A stretch of 50,026 bases of DNA, taken from contig JADCEL010000031.1 in assembly GCA_020250125.1 (NCBI GenBank), positions 1 through 50,026 of the forward strand, written 5' to 3'. This stretch comes from Rhodobacter sp. GTDB taxonomy: Bacteria; Pseudomonadota; Alphaproteobacteria; Rhodobacterales; Rhodobacteraceae. Shown here in pieces: positions 25,057 to 33,673 of this stretch. A program made the position numbers and the translations under genes. Position 1 is the first letter of the stretch. Every line of letters starts with the position of its first letter. The notes under the pieces were generated by a model that was not told where the DNA came from, ran no database searches, and saw only the letters and a list, made by a program, of their open reading frames with translations.

Positions 25057-26268
25057 CTACCGGGGTCTGGTGACGGTGATCTGCGTCACATCGCAGTTGC
25101 CGCACCTGAACGATCCGGCGCAGGAGGTGAGGTAGAAGTTCCACATGCGCCGGAACCGGTCATCAAAGCCCATGGCCGCAATCTCGTCCCAGCGGGCATT
25201 GAAGGTTTCGTGCCAGCGCCGCAGCGTATCGCTGTAGCTTTGGCCGAATTCGATCGATCCGCGGATGCGCAGCCCGGCCCGCTCCACCTCGGCCTTCAGA
25301 ACCGACGGGGACGGCAGCATCCCGCCGGGAAAGATGTATTTCTGGATGAAATCGACCCCGCGCTTGTAGACCTTCCAGCGCCTGTCCTGCACCGTGATAA
25401 TCTGAAGCGTGGCGTGACGCCCCGGTTTCAGCCGGTCGCGCAGGGTCTGGAAATAGACCGGCCAGTACTTCTCGCCCACGGCCTCGAACATTTCGATGCT
25501 GGCGATCCCGTCATAGGTGCCACGCTCGTCGCGGTAGTCCTGCAGCTTGATTTCCACCCTGTCGCTCAGGCCGGCGGCGGCGATGCGCTGCACCGCATAG
25601 TCGTGCTGGGCCTGGCTGATGGTCAGCCCCGTCACCTTCAGGCCCCGCTCTTTGGCCGCGTATTCGGCAAAGCCGCCCCAGCCGCAGCCGATTTCCAGCA
25701 CATGATCGCCGGGCTGCGCCCCCATCTGATCGACCATGGTTTCGTACTTGCGGATCTGGGCCTTTTCCAGGCTTTCCTGGCCGGATTCGAATATCGCCGA
25801 GGAATAGGTCATCGTATCGTCAAGCCACAGGCGGTAGAAATCATTGCCCAGATCGTAGTGATGGCTGATGTTCTTTCTGGCCTGCGCCCTGGAATTTGAC
25901 TGCAACCAGAAGCGCAGACGCTCGTAGGCCCGCACAAACCCCATGCCGGGATAGCCGTCATAGACGCCTTCGTTGTCTTCATGGATCAGGTCCATGAAGG
26001 CCTGCAGATCGGGCGTGGACCACCAGCCTTCCAGATAGGCATCACAAAAGCCAAGGTCCCCCTCGCGGATCAGCCGCGCAAAGGTATCGGGATTGTCGAT
26101 ATGCAGCTCTGCCACCGGGCCGGGGCGCCTGCCTTCGGCCCGGAAGCGGCGCCCGTCGGGCAGCACGAAATCCATGCGCCCATGGTTCAGGCGGCGTGCC
26201 ACCTCGAATGCGGTGGAAAAATAGCGTGGCAGCCCGGTCTGGCCCCGTGTGGTCGTCAGTGCGGTCAT
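25057..26268 (-). CDS. cfa: Cyclopropane-fatty-acyl-phospholipid synthase family protein
   Basis: A 403-residue SAM-dependent enzyme that adds a methylene group to unsaturated phospholipid acyl chains. The SAM site VLEIGCGWGGFAEYAA is at about residues 178-193. Other family marks are NISHHYDLGNDFY, MTYSSAIF and the Cys in SCAGSFRCGNCDV near the end. ATG 26268 follows the strong site GGAGGGGAT. It lies 58 bases downstream of the photolyase gene on the same strand. In Rhodobacter sphaeroides the matching genes phrA and cfaA belong to the singlet-oxygen sigma-E regulon; I could not find a convincing sigma-E promoter here. Confidence 0.9.
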   Translation of the reverse strand: MTALTTTRGQTGLPRYFSTAFEVARRLNHGRMDFVLPDGRRFRAEGRRPGPVAELHIDNPDTFARLIREGDLGFCDAYLEGWWSTPDLQAFMDLIHEDNEGVYDGYPGMGFVRAYERLRFWLQSNSRAQARKNISHHYDLGNDFYRLWLDDTMTYSSAIFESGQESLEKAQIRKYETMVDQMGAQPGDHVLEIGCGWGGFAEYAAKERGLKVTGLTISQAQHDYAVQRIAAAGLSDRVEIKLQDYRDERGTYDGIASIEMFEAVGEKYWPVYFQTLRDRLKPGRHATLQIITVQDRRWKVYKRGVDFIQKYIFPGGMLPSPSVLKAEVERAGLRIRGSIEFGQSYSDTLRRWHETFNARWDEIAAMGFDDRFRRMWNFYLTSCAGSFRCGNCDVTQITVTRPR

Positions 26269-26326
26269 ATCCCCTCCAAGCAGGCCGCTCTTTGCTGACT
26301 TATCGTGACGGATAGCCCCGCCGCGC

Positions 26327-27742
26327 TCAAGTCTTTCTTGCGCTGAAGGCCGCAAGCGCCCGGTCGCGCCCCGCCGCCAGCGCGACAACCGGCTCCGGGT
26401 AGTGCCCCGAAGCCTTCAGGCCCCAGGACCGTGGCACCGCGTCAAAATAGGCCAGCGCCTCCGGCCCCGGTTGCCGACACAGTTCGGCAACAAAGCGGTG
26501 GATGTAAACCTGATCGGGGTCAAACTTTTCCGCCTGTGTCGCCGGGTTGAAGATGCGGAAATAGGGTGCCGCATCGGGGCCGGACCCCGCCACCCATTGC
26601 CAGCCCATCGCATTCGAGGCCGGGTCCCAGTCGGTCAGACATTCGGCGAACCAGTCCAGCCCCACCTTCCAATGGGTCATCAGATGCTTGGTCAGGTAAG
26701 AGGCCGCGATCATCCGGGCGCGGTTGTGCATGGTGCCGGTCACGTACATCTCGCGCATGGCGGCATCGACAAAAGGCTCTCCGGTCATGCCCCGGCGCCA
26801 GCGTTCGGCATCGGGATTGTCGCCGCGCCAGGGAAAACTGTCCCAGTCATCGCGCCAGTTGGCATGGGTGATGTGCGGCGTGTGGTGGATCAGGTGCCAG
26901 GCGAATTCACGCCAGACCAGTTCTTTCAGGAAATGCTCCGCCCCGGCGCGGCCCTGTTCCATCGCGTGCCAGCCCGCGTGCCAGATGCGGCGGGGGCCAA
27001 TTTCGCCACAGGTCAGGTTTTCGGACAGGCGTGAGGTGTTCTCGCCGCCCGGAAAGTCGCGCGCCGTGCGGTAAAGATCGATGGGACCGGCCAGAAACCG
27101 GTCCAGCCGGGCGCGGGCGGCAGCCTCGCCCACCGCCTGATGGGGTGCCACCACAGCCGCGCCGCGGTTCATCGCCGCGTCCAGACGCCAGTCTTCCAGC
27201 CGGTCAGACCCAGGCCAGGCGGCGGGCGCTGCCAGATGCGGCGGCGCTTCGGCGGGCAAGGGAACGGCGCGGTCCCTGACCGCGCGCCAGAACGGGGTAT
27301 AGACGCGGAAATGGCCGCCTTCGCCGGTTTCCACCGTCCATGGTTCGTGCAGCAGGGGGCCGGGATGGCTTTGCGCCTGCACACCGCGCGCCCTGAGCGC
27401 CGCCTTGACCGCCGTATCGCGCGCCCGCGACGGCGGGTCACAGGCGCGCGTCCAGTGGACGGCCCCTGCCCCGGTTTCGGCGATCAGCGCGTCCAGCACC
27501 TCCGGCGCCGGGCCACGCCGCAGGATCAGCCTGCTGCCGATCCGTTCCAGCGTTCCGGCAAAGGACGCAACCGCAAGGCCAAGCCGCCACAGCGCCGCAG
27601 CGCCCTGCCCTTTGGTTTCGGGGTCAAGGATGAACAGCGGGATCAGGGGTCTGCCCGATGCGGCGGCTGCGGCCAGCATCGGATGATCGTCCAGCCGCAG
27701 ATCACGGCGGAACCACAGGATCAGGGGGGCGGGATCAGTCAC
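26327..27742 (-). CDS. phr: Deoxyribodipyrimidine photolyase
   Basis: A 471-residue class I photolyase that uses light, FAD and an antenna pigment to reverse cyclobutane pyrimidine dimers. The N-terminal Rossmann domain begins at PLILWFRRDLRLDDHP. The FAD-binding region includes GGENTSRLSENLTCGEIGPR, WREFAWHLIHHTPH, MHNRARMIAASYLTKHL and WDPASNAMGWQWVAGSGPDAAPYFRIFNP, together with the Trp residues of the electron-transfer chain. The start is GTG 27742 with AGAGG four bases before it; upstream frame is unlike the family. It precedes cfa and may be cotranscribed with it. A cryptochrome-like role is less likely, given the complete DNA-binding motifs. Confidence 0.92.
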   Translation of the reverse strand: MTDPAPLILWFRRDLRLDDHPMLAAAAASGRPLIPLFILDPETKGQGAAALWRLGLAVASFAGTLERIGSRLILRRGPAPEVLDALIAETGAGAVHWTRACDPPSRARDTAVKAALRARGVQAQSHPGPLLHEPWTVETGEGGHFRVYTPFWRAVRDRAVPLPAEAPPHLAAPAAWPGSDRLEDWRLDAAMNRGAAVVAPHQAVGEAAARARLDRFLAGPIDLYRTARDFPGGENTSRLSENLTCGEIGPRRIWHAGWHAMEQGRAGAEHFLKELVWREFAWHLIHHTPHITHANWRDDWDSFPWRGDNPDAERWRRGMTGEPFVDAAMREMYVTGTMHNRARMIAASYLTKHLMTHWKVGLDWFAECLTDWDPASNAMGWQWVAGSGPDAAPYFRIFNPATQAEKFDPDQVYIHRFVAELCRQPGPEALAYFDAVPRSWGLKASGHYPEPVVALAAGRDRALAAFSARKT

Positions 27743-27837
27743 GGGGCCTCTTTGCGCTTGGTCCCCCCAAGGTAACCCGCGCCCGGCAGCGGACAAGACC
27801 GCAACGACCGGCCCACCAAAGGACACCCCCGCACCGG

Positions 27838-29073
27838 TCAGAGAACGCGGTCCAGCGCCGCGATCAGGCGCGCCACATCCCCGGCGCTGGTATAGTGAAC
27901 AAGGCTCAGCCGCAGCACGCCTTTTCCCATGTCCACACCCATCGCTTCCAGCGGGCGCCTGGCATAGAAATCGCCCCCCCAGCAATTGATGCCATGGGCG
28001 GCCAGGGCAACGGCCACCGGTTCGGCCGCGCCCGGCAGGGCCACGGCCACCGTGGGTGCCCGGTCTGCCGCCTGTCGCGGACCGATCAGCCGCACATCGT
28101 TGCGCGCCGCCAGATAGTCCAGCAGCGGCGCAACCACCCGCACCTCCTGATCCCGCATCAGGTCATGAACCGCGCGGCCCCGCGCCAGGGCATCCGGTTC
28201 GGGGGCAAAGTGGCGGGCATGCAGGGCATCGATGTAATCGGCCATGCCGGCACAGGCGGCGATCTGCGCATGGTCCGGACCGGCGGGGGTGAAGCGCTTG
28301 TACAGCGGGGTGGCATTGAACCAGTGGCCCTGCGCGGGCAGCGCATCGCCGAAGGCGCGGCGGATCACCATGATGCCCTGATGCGGCCCATAGGTCTTGT
28401 AAGCCGAGAACAGGTAGACATCGGCCCCCAGGGCCGCAACATCGGGAAAGCCGTGCGGCGCATAGCTGACACCATCCACCACGGTCCGGGCACCCGCCGC
28501 CCGCGCCAGGGCGGCAATCGCCGCAACCGGATTGATTTCGGCCACCACATTGGAACAATGGGGAAAGCACACCAGCCTGACCCGCCCGTCGTCCATGAGC
28601 CGCGCCAGATCGTCCGGGTCCAGATGCCCGGTTTCGGGATCGATCTTCCATTCGCGCAGCTCGATCCCGTCATCGGCCAGCCGCCGCCAGACGCCCGAGT
28701 TCGCCTCGTGGTCCTGGTTGGTCACCACGATTGCCCCGCCATCGCGGCGCAGCCATGTCCGCACCGCCTGGGCCAGGACATAGGTATTGGCGCTGGTCGA
28801 GGGGCCGAAGGAAAGCTCGTCCGCCGCCACGCCCAGCATCGCCGACAGGCGGCTGCGCGCCTCGTCCATCTCTGCGCCCCCCGCCTGGGCGGCGGCATAG
28901 GGCGCATAGGGCTGCACCTTGCGTTCCAGGTAGAAGCGGTGCAGCCGGTCGATCACCGGCTGGCAGGGGTAGGAGCCCCCGGCATTCTCGAAAAACGCCT
29001 GGCCCTGGCTGGGGCCACGGTGAAAGGCCGGGAACTGGCTGCGCACGAAATCCATGTCAAGCGGCATCGTCAT
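27838..29073 (-). CDS. Class V aminotransferase-fold PLP-dependent enzyme
   Basis: A 411-residue PLP enzyme of the cysteine desulfurase/isopenicillin N epimerase-like group. The PLP Lys is in YLFSAYKTYGPHQG, and the Asp that holds the cofactor nitrogen is in RTVVDGVSYAPHG. Substrate-site features include ENAGGSYPCQPVI near the N-terminus and GINCWGGDFYARRPLEAMG near the end. It lacks the long active-site Cys loop that would make a sulfur-transfer role convincing. ATG 29073 has GGAGATGAC just upstream; the frame before it is unrelated. It is divergent from a polyamine-type binding protein and not in an iron-sulfur operon. The substrate is not known. Confidence 0.8.
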   Translation of the reverse strand: MTMPLDMDFVRSQFPAFHRGPSQGQAFFENAGGSYPCQPVIDRLHRFYLERKVQPYAPYAAAQAGGAEMDEARSRLSAMLGVAADELSFGPSTSANTYVLAQAVRTWLRRDGGAIVVTNQDHEANSGVWRRLADDGIELREWKIDPETGHLDPDDLARLMDDGRVRLVCFPHCSNVVAEINPVAAIAALARAAGARTVVDGVSYAPHGFPDVAALGADVYLFSAYKTYGPHQGIMVIRRAFGDALPAQGHWFNATPLYKRFTPAGPDHAQIAACAGMADYIDALHARHFAPEPDALARGRAVHDLMRDQEVRVVAPLLDYLAARNDVRLIGPRQAADRAPTVAVALPGAAEPVAVALAAHGINCWGGDFYARRPLEAMGVDMGKGVLRLSLVHYTSAGDVARLIAALDRVL

Positions 29074-29399
29074 GTCATCTCCGTTGCTGGCAGCGCCTGC
29101 GGCGCGTGGGCGGCACGCGGCGGAACACCCGGCGAAAGCCATATCACCGCCGGGCCGGCACCTCCACCCTTGGTCCTTCGACCGGCCTTGCCTGCCCCGG
29201 CCCCGGTCAGTGCAGCCCGGCGGATCGAAATCTGCTGAAAAAATGGGCGGAAATCCGGGCTGTGAGTCAAAAAACACGCTGCGGCGACGTGCAGTCACCA
29301 AGCTTTGAGAATGATTGATCAGCGGAAGGATGATTTTCAGGTGCCATGCCACTATTTCAGTCTAACGTCACGTTCCCAACCCGGCATCATGAGGCTTCC

Positions 29400-30452
29400 A
29401 TGAAACATTCAACCGCCCTTCTTGTCTCGGCAGCCGTCGCGCTGACCCTGGCCGCGCCGGTGCGCGCCGCCGACCCCGAACTGATTGTATTCGACTGGGC
29501 CAGTTTCACGGACGACGCCTTCGTCAACGACTTTGTGGCCAAGCACGGCCAGGGACCCACCTTTGCGGTGTTCGGCGATGACGACGAGGCGTTTCAGAAG
29601 GTTTCATCGGGCTTCAGGGTGGATGTGGCGCATCCCTGTTCGCAGATGGTGGGAAAGTACCGCGATGCCGGTCTGATAGAGCCCTGGGATGTCAGCCGCA
29701 TTCCCGAATTCGCCAATATCGCGCCAAAGTTCCTGAACTCGGGCACCGTCAGCGACGACACCGGCGTCTGGTACATCCCGACCGATTATGCGTTCACGGC
29801 CATAGCCTACAACGCCGACCAGGTGACGGCAGAGGATGTTGCCTCGCTTAACGTCTTTATCGACCCGAAGTTTGCGGGCCGCGTTTCGCTTCCCGACAAC
29901 ACCGATGACGTCTGGTCACTGGCGCTGCTTGCCACCGGTGTGACCGACTGGACCACGACGACCGATGAGCAGTTTCAGGCAGCAGCAGCCTGGCTGCGCC
30001 AGGCCCATGCCAACGTGCGTGCCTATTGGACCGACCCGTCCGAACTGGCCCAGCTCATGGCCTCGGGCGAGGTGCTGGTGGCCTGGTCCTGGAACGATGT
30101 GATCCCGATCCTGCGGGCTGACGGGTTCAACGTGGGCTTTCAGCGTCAGGCCACGGAAGGGGCGGCGTCGTTCTTTTGCGGTTTTGTCAACATGAAGGAC
30201 GCGCCCGGTTCGGAAGACAAGGCCTATGACTTCATCAATGCCTGGCTTGCGCATGGCACTGCCAGGGTGTTGCTGGACAAAGTGGGTTATGCCCATTCGA
30301 ACGACGCGGCGATGGCCGGGATCACACTTGAAGACCTGAAGGCGGGCGAGGTTGACCCGATCAGCACGACCGTTCTTGCCCAGACGCCGATTGACGGCGC
30401 GCTTCGCGCGCGGATGCTGGAAGAGTTTGAACTGATCAAGTCGGGGTTCTGA
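29400..30452 (+). CDS. Orphan polyamine-type extracellular solute-binding protein
   Basis: A 350-residue periplasmic protein with a signal peptide (MKHSTALLVSAAVALTLAAPVRA, cut before ADPELIVFDW). The body resembles PotD/PotF binders of spermidine and putrescine: FDWASFTDDAFVNDF near the start, DVAHPCSQMVGKYRDAG, and WSWNDVIPILRADGF around the ligand pocket. No permease or ATPase gene is next to it, so it must serve a transporter encoded elsewhere or have a sensing role. ATG 29400 starts the signal peptide; an in-frame ATG at 29346 would add a non-signal extension. A terminator follows at 30475, and the divergent aminotransferase lies upstream. Confidence 0.83.
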   Translation: MKHSTALLVSAAVALTLAAPVRAADPELIVFDWASFTDDAFVNDFVAKHGQGPTFAVFGDDDEAFQKVSSGFRVDVAHPCSQMVGKYRDAGLIEPWDVSRIPEFANIAPKFLNSGTVSDDTGVWYIPTDYAFTAIAYNADQVTAEDVASLNVFIDPKFAGRVSLPDNTDDVWSLALLATGVTDWTTTTDEQFQAAAAWLRQAHANVRAYWTDPSELAQLMASGEVLVAWSWNDVIPILRADGFNVGFQRQATEGAASFFCGFVNMKDAPGSEDKAYDFINAWLAHGTARVLLDKVGYAHSNDAAMAGITLEDLKAGEVDPISTTVLAQTPIDGALRARMLEEFELIKSGF

Positions 30453-30474
30453 CAGCCCTTTCTGCCGCAGCAAC

Positions 30475-30498
30475 CGCCCGGGTCCGCCCCGGGCGTTT
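30475..30498 (+). terminator. Intrinsic terminator of the binding-protein gene
   Basis: CGCCCGGG and its perfect inverse CCCGGGCG pair across a five-base loop, followed by TTT, 22 bases after the stop. It separates the gene from the ssrA promoter at 30556. Confidence 0.75.
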
Positions 30499-30555
30499 CG
30501 CATTCTGGGCCGGGCTGTCTGGATTCGCGCGCAAAAACCGCTGCAAGAGTGCGTC

Positions 30556-30584
30556 TTGCGGCGGGGGCACCCCTGCCCTATATT
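30556..30584 (+). promoter_or_regulatory. Promoter of the tmRNA gene
   Basis: TTGCGG (30556-30561) and TATATT (30579-30584) are separated by exactly 17 bases, a near-ideal sigma-70-type spacing. Transcription would begin near 30591, where the tmRNA precursor's first hairpin starts. Confidence 0.7.
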
Positions 30585-30590
30585 GGCCTT

Positions 30591-30905
30591 GTCCGGGGCA
30601 ATCCGGACTATGGCGATAAACGCACCCGTAATACGCGGATCGGACCCGGGGGCAGTACCCGGCGGCTCCACCAGACCAACCCGGCATTGCGGGCGGATGG
30701 GGCCGAAACAGGATCGACGAACGTCCAAAGGGGCCAGCTTTCGCTCGGCGGGGTACCACCGTTACCGGTCCAAAAGTACAGTTGCCAATGACAACCGTGC
30801 TCCGGTGGCGCTGGCTGCGTAAGCGGCTCGCAATACCAAACATAAGCCCTTGCGCTTAGCCGCGTAAGGCGGGGTTCGCAGGTACCTGGCAACAGAAACC
30901 TGCAC
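30591..30905 (+). ncRNA. ssrA: Circularly permuted two-piece tmRNA
   Basis: This is the alphaproteobacterial permuted form of tmRNA, which rescues stalled ribosomes and tags their products. The acceptor piece comes first. It opens with a hairpin at 30591-30608 (GTCCGG/CCGGAC) and ends with GGCTCCACCA, CCA at 30671-30673. A short spacer follows. The coding piece starts at about 30699 with GGGGCCGAAACAGGATCGAC, close to the usual tmRNA 5' end; its GGGGCC pairs with GGCTCC of the acceptor. The tag frame at 30784-30822 reads ANDNRAPVALAA and stops at TAA, which matches the tag I recall for Rhodobacter relatives. The last stem is at 30878-30903. Exact processing ends are estimates. Long open frames across this region are chance. 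Confidence 0.93.
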
Positions 30906-31490
30906 TTCCTGCCTTGCTTCTGCGCGCAGCCGTGCCACCCTTGGGGCATGGTCTGTTGCCTCATCCCGCTGCCTCTGACCGGCTGCGCCCGCACACCGGC
31001 GCTGCCGCCGGTGATCTGCCTGTCCGGCTTGGCCGCTGCCCGCGAGGATGCGTTGCAGCTACACGGTCTGGCGGATGTCCCGGATGGCCGCGAAGGTGCG
31101 CACAAACCCTTGCCGGGTCGGGTCGCGCCTGCTGTTGCGCCATGGTCCGGCACCGGGGCGCAGGTGCCGGTGCGGCCCCGGCCGCGGATGCGCGACCGGC
31201 GGGACGCGGCCCGCTGTGCCGCCGATGCCTGCGCCCGGCCGCGCGCCTTTGCCGCGCGCGATACTGCCGGGGGCCGGGCCATCCGCTTTTCAGCGGCCCG
31301 ATCCGCCGCCCTGCCCGGTTGCCGCCGCCGGGTGACCGACAGTGCGGGCGATGACACCGGACATGCGGGCTGCCCCGCCTTCCGGCACCGCCGGGGCGAT
31401 CCTGCGCTGACCGCGCGCGGCCAGGATGACTGTCCGCGCGGCATCGGCACAGGGCGTCTGCGCACCCCGACCAGGCAGGAACCTTAGGGC
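30906..31490. other. Gap between ssrA and chrA
   Basis: Several open frames cross this stretch on both strands, but all are Arg/Ala/Pro-rich GC artefacts with no recognisable domain. No integrase or repeat of the tmRNA 3' end is seen, although tmRNA genes are common integration sites. The chrA promoter should lie near the right end. Confidence 0.4.
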
Positions 31491-32780
31491 ATGGCTCCGC
31501 CCGCAGCCGCTGCGGCCCTGCCCGCAGGTCAGCCGTCCTTCGGCGAATTGTTCGCTGCGTTCCTGCGCATCGGCCTTCTGTCTTTCGGCGGCCCCGCCGG
31601 CCAGATTGCGCTGATGCATCGCGAACTGGTCGAGCAGCGCCGCTGGCTGAGCGAAGACGAATACCTGCGCGCCCTGTCGTTCTGCATGTTGCTGCCGGGG
31701 CCGGAGGCGATGCAGCTTGCCACCTATGCCGGATGGAAGCTGCACGGCACCAAAGGCGGCCTTGTTGCGGGGCTGCTGTTTGTTGGTCCGGGCGCGCTGC
31801 TGATCCTTGCCCTGTCGGTGGTCTATGCGCGCTATGGTCAGGCCCCCCTTGCGCAGGCGCTGCTGCTGGGCGTCAAGGCGGCCGTTGCGGCGATTGTCAT
31901 TCATGCCCTGTTGCGCGTGGCGAGGCGGGCGCTGAAGGGGGCGGGGGATTACCTGATTGCCGGGCTGGCCTTTGCCGGCCTGTTCCTGCTGAACCTGCCC
32001 TTCCCGCTGATCATCGGTCTGGCGGCCCTGTGGGGCTGGATCGGAACGCGCGGTTCGGTCGCAACCGGCCTGCCCGCAACAGCACCGCCGCTGGACGAAA
32101 CACTTCGCACCGCAGCGATCTGGGGCGCGATCTGGCTGGTGCCGCTGGCTGGGCTGATGCTGTTCGAACAGGGGATTCTGGCCCGGATCGGCGGTTTCTT
32201 TGCCATGCTGGCGGTGGTGACCTTTGGCGGTGCCTATGCGGTTCTGGGCTGGATGGCGCAGACGGTGGTCAACGATTTCGGATGGATCACCCAAGCTCAG
32301 ATGATCGACGCGCTGGGCCTGGCTGAAACCACGCCCGGCCCGCTGATTCTGGTGACCCAGTTCGTCGGTTTTCTTGCGGCCTACCAGGCGGGCGGTCTGC
32401 CGGCGGGGCTTGCAGGTGCGGCAGTAACGCTGTGGATGACCTTTGTGCCCTGCTTTCTGTGGATCTTTGCCGGGGCGCCATGGCTGGACCATCTGACCCG
32501 CCGCCCGGCACTGAAAGGCGCGCTTGCGGCCATAACCGCCGCCGTGGTTGGCGTTATTGCCAGCCTTTCGGTCTGGTTCACCCTGCATGTCATCTTCAGC
32601 TCTGTGGATCAGGCTGTGGCCGGCCCTTTCCATGTGCCTGTGCCCGATTGGGCCGGCTTTCAGCCGATTCCCGCACTGCTGGCCGCAGGTGCCGGGGTTC
32701 TGATCATGTGGCGCAACTGGCCGCTTCCGCTGGTTCTGGCGCTGTCCGCCGCCGCCTCGTGGCTGCTTTCCGTTTCGTGA
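31491..32780 (+). CDS. chrA: Chromate efflux transporter ChrA
   Basis: A 429-residue inner-membrane protein of the CHR family that expels chromate, probably driven by the proton-motive force. It is a two-domain (long-chain) CHR protein. The first CHR motif, LSFGGPAGQIALMHRELVEQ, is at about residues 30-49. The second appears as TFGGAYAVLGWMAQTVVNDF (~245-264), followed by LAETTPGPLILVTQFVGF. About ten hydrophobic helices are visible. ATG 31491 follows AGGAACCTTAGGG. It stands alone, with no chrB regulator beside it. Confidence 0.92.
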   Translation: MAPPAAAAALPAGQPSFGELFAAFLRIGLLSFGGPAGQIALMHRELVEQRRWLSEDEYLRALSFCMLLPGPEAMQLATYAGWKLHGTKGGLVAGLLFVGPGALLILALSVVYARYGQAPLAQALLLGVKAAVAAIVIHALLRVARRALKGAGDYLIAGLAFAGLFLLNLPFPLIIGLAALWGWIGTRGSVATGLPATAPPLDETLRTAAIWGAIWLVPLAGLMLFEQGILARIGGFFAMLAVVTFGGAYAVLGWMAQTVVNDFGWITQAQMIDALGLAETTPGPLILVTQFVGFLAAYQAGGLPAGLAGAAVTLWMTFVPCFLWIFAGAPWLDHLTRRPALKGALAAITAAVVGVIASLSVWFTLHVIFSSVDQAVAGPFHVPVPDWAGFQPIPALLAAGAGVLIMWRNWPLPLVLALSAAASWLLSVS

Positions 32781-32861
32781 TGCGCCGGGCGGCGGCATCA
32801 TCCTCTTTCAATCGCGGTCGAATCCCTTATGGTGGCCCCACGGTATGTTGGGGATGACAGC

Positions 32862-33311
32862 ATGGCGCGGGCCATCGATTACGGCAATCTGATGCACCGC
32901 GCGATGCGGGGCCTGATCCAGACGGTGCTGGAGGATGTCGCGGAAAACGGCCTTCCCGGCGCGCATCATTTCTTCATCACCTTCGACACCACCCACCCCG
33001 ACGTTGCCATCGCCGACTGGCTCAGGGCGCGCTACCCGGAAGAGATGACGATTGTCATCCAGCACTGGTACGAAAATCTGGTTGTGACCGACGAAGGCTT
33101 TTCCATCACCCTGAATTTCGGCAATCAGCCGGAACCCCTGGTGATTCCCTTTGACGCGGTGCGCACCTTTGTCGATCCCTCCGTCGAATTCGGCCTGCGG
33201 TTTGAAACGCATTCCGATGACGACGATGACGAAGACGCAGCTGAAGATCAGGAGGAAGACGCACCGCCCCAGGCGGCCGAAGTCGTCAGCCTGGACAAGT
33301 TCCGCAAGTAG
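32862..33311 (+). CDS. sspB: SspB-family ClpXP adaptor (alphaproteobacterial type)
   Basis: A 149-residue SspB. In Caulobacter the alpha-type adaptor holds ssrA-tagged proteins and delivers them to the ClpXP protease. The globular tag-binding domain covers about residues 1-115 (IDYGNLMHRAMRGLIQTVL, HHFFITFDTTHPDV, VIQHWYENLVV, FSITLNFGNQPEPLVIPFDA). An acidic linker follows (DDDDDEDAAEDQEED) and ends in a short conserved tail, EVVSLDKFRK, which should be the ClpX-binding peptide. ATG 32862 is preferred over an ATG 33 bases upstream because it has a GGGATGAC site and directly precedes the conserved start. The tmRNA gene lies about 2 kb upstream. Confidence 0.9.
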   Translation: MARAIDYGNLMHRAMRGLIQTVLEDVAENGLPGAHHFFITFDTTHPDVAIADWLRARYPEEMTIVIQHWYENLVVTDEGFSITLNFGNQPEPLVIPFDAVRTFVDPSVEFGLRFETHSDDDDDEDAAEDQEEDAPPQAAEVVSLDKFRK

Positions 33312-33673
33312 CGGTGCCGGGCGGGCGGGGCAGAGCCGGGCCTTTTGCGAAAAGCCGCTGCGTGCGTGCCCCGGACGATCCCGGTTGTTGCGCACCCCTC
33401 TGCGGGCCGTGGCCACCCGGCCCGGTGCAGGGACCGCAGGGGGAGGGTACGGGCACGACCGCGCCTTTCCCCGGATCAGCCGTGCCGTCTTGAAGTGCCT
33501 TTGCGCCGCGCGCGCGACAGGCGCAGGACTGCGCAGCAGATTCGATCTGCCGCGCAAACGGGTCTGTCCCTGCCGCTACGGGTGCTCCCTGGCACGGTAT
33601 GCGACGGTATGCCAATTGATTTCGCCACCTCTCCATCCTATGACAGGGCACCCGCAACGCAGGAGCGCGCCCG
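33312..33673. other. Gap between sspB and fumC
   Basis: No gene or RNA recognised. Short GC-rich inverted segments occur just after sspB, but none has a T-run. The fumC ribosome site (AGGAGCGCG) is at its right end. Confidence 0.4.

Noticed and set aside
27743-27840. Sigma-E-type promoter before the photolyase gene
   Set aside because: The related Rhodobacter genes have one, but I found no TGATCC-like box with a properly spaced downstream box here.
30608-31465. A 285-residue minus-strand frame across the ssrA region
   Set aside because: Half of it is antisense to the permuted tmRNA, and the remainder is low-complexity Arg/Ala/Pro.
30591-31490. Integrated element at the tmRNA 3' end
   Set aside because: No integrase gene and no repeat of the acceptor end was seen in the window.
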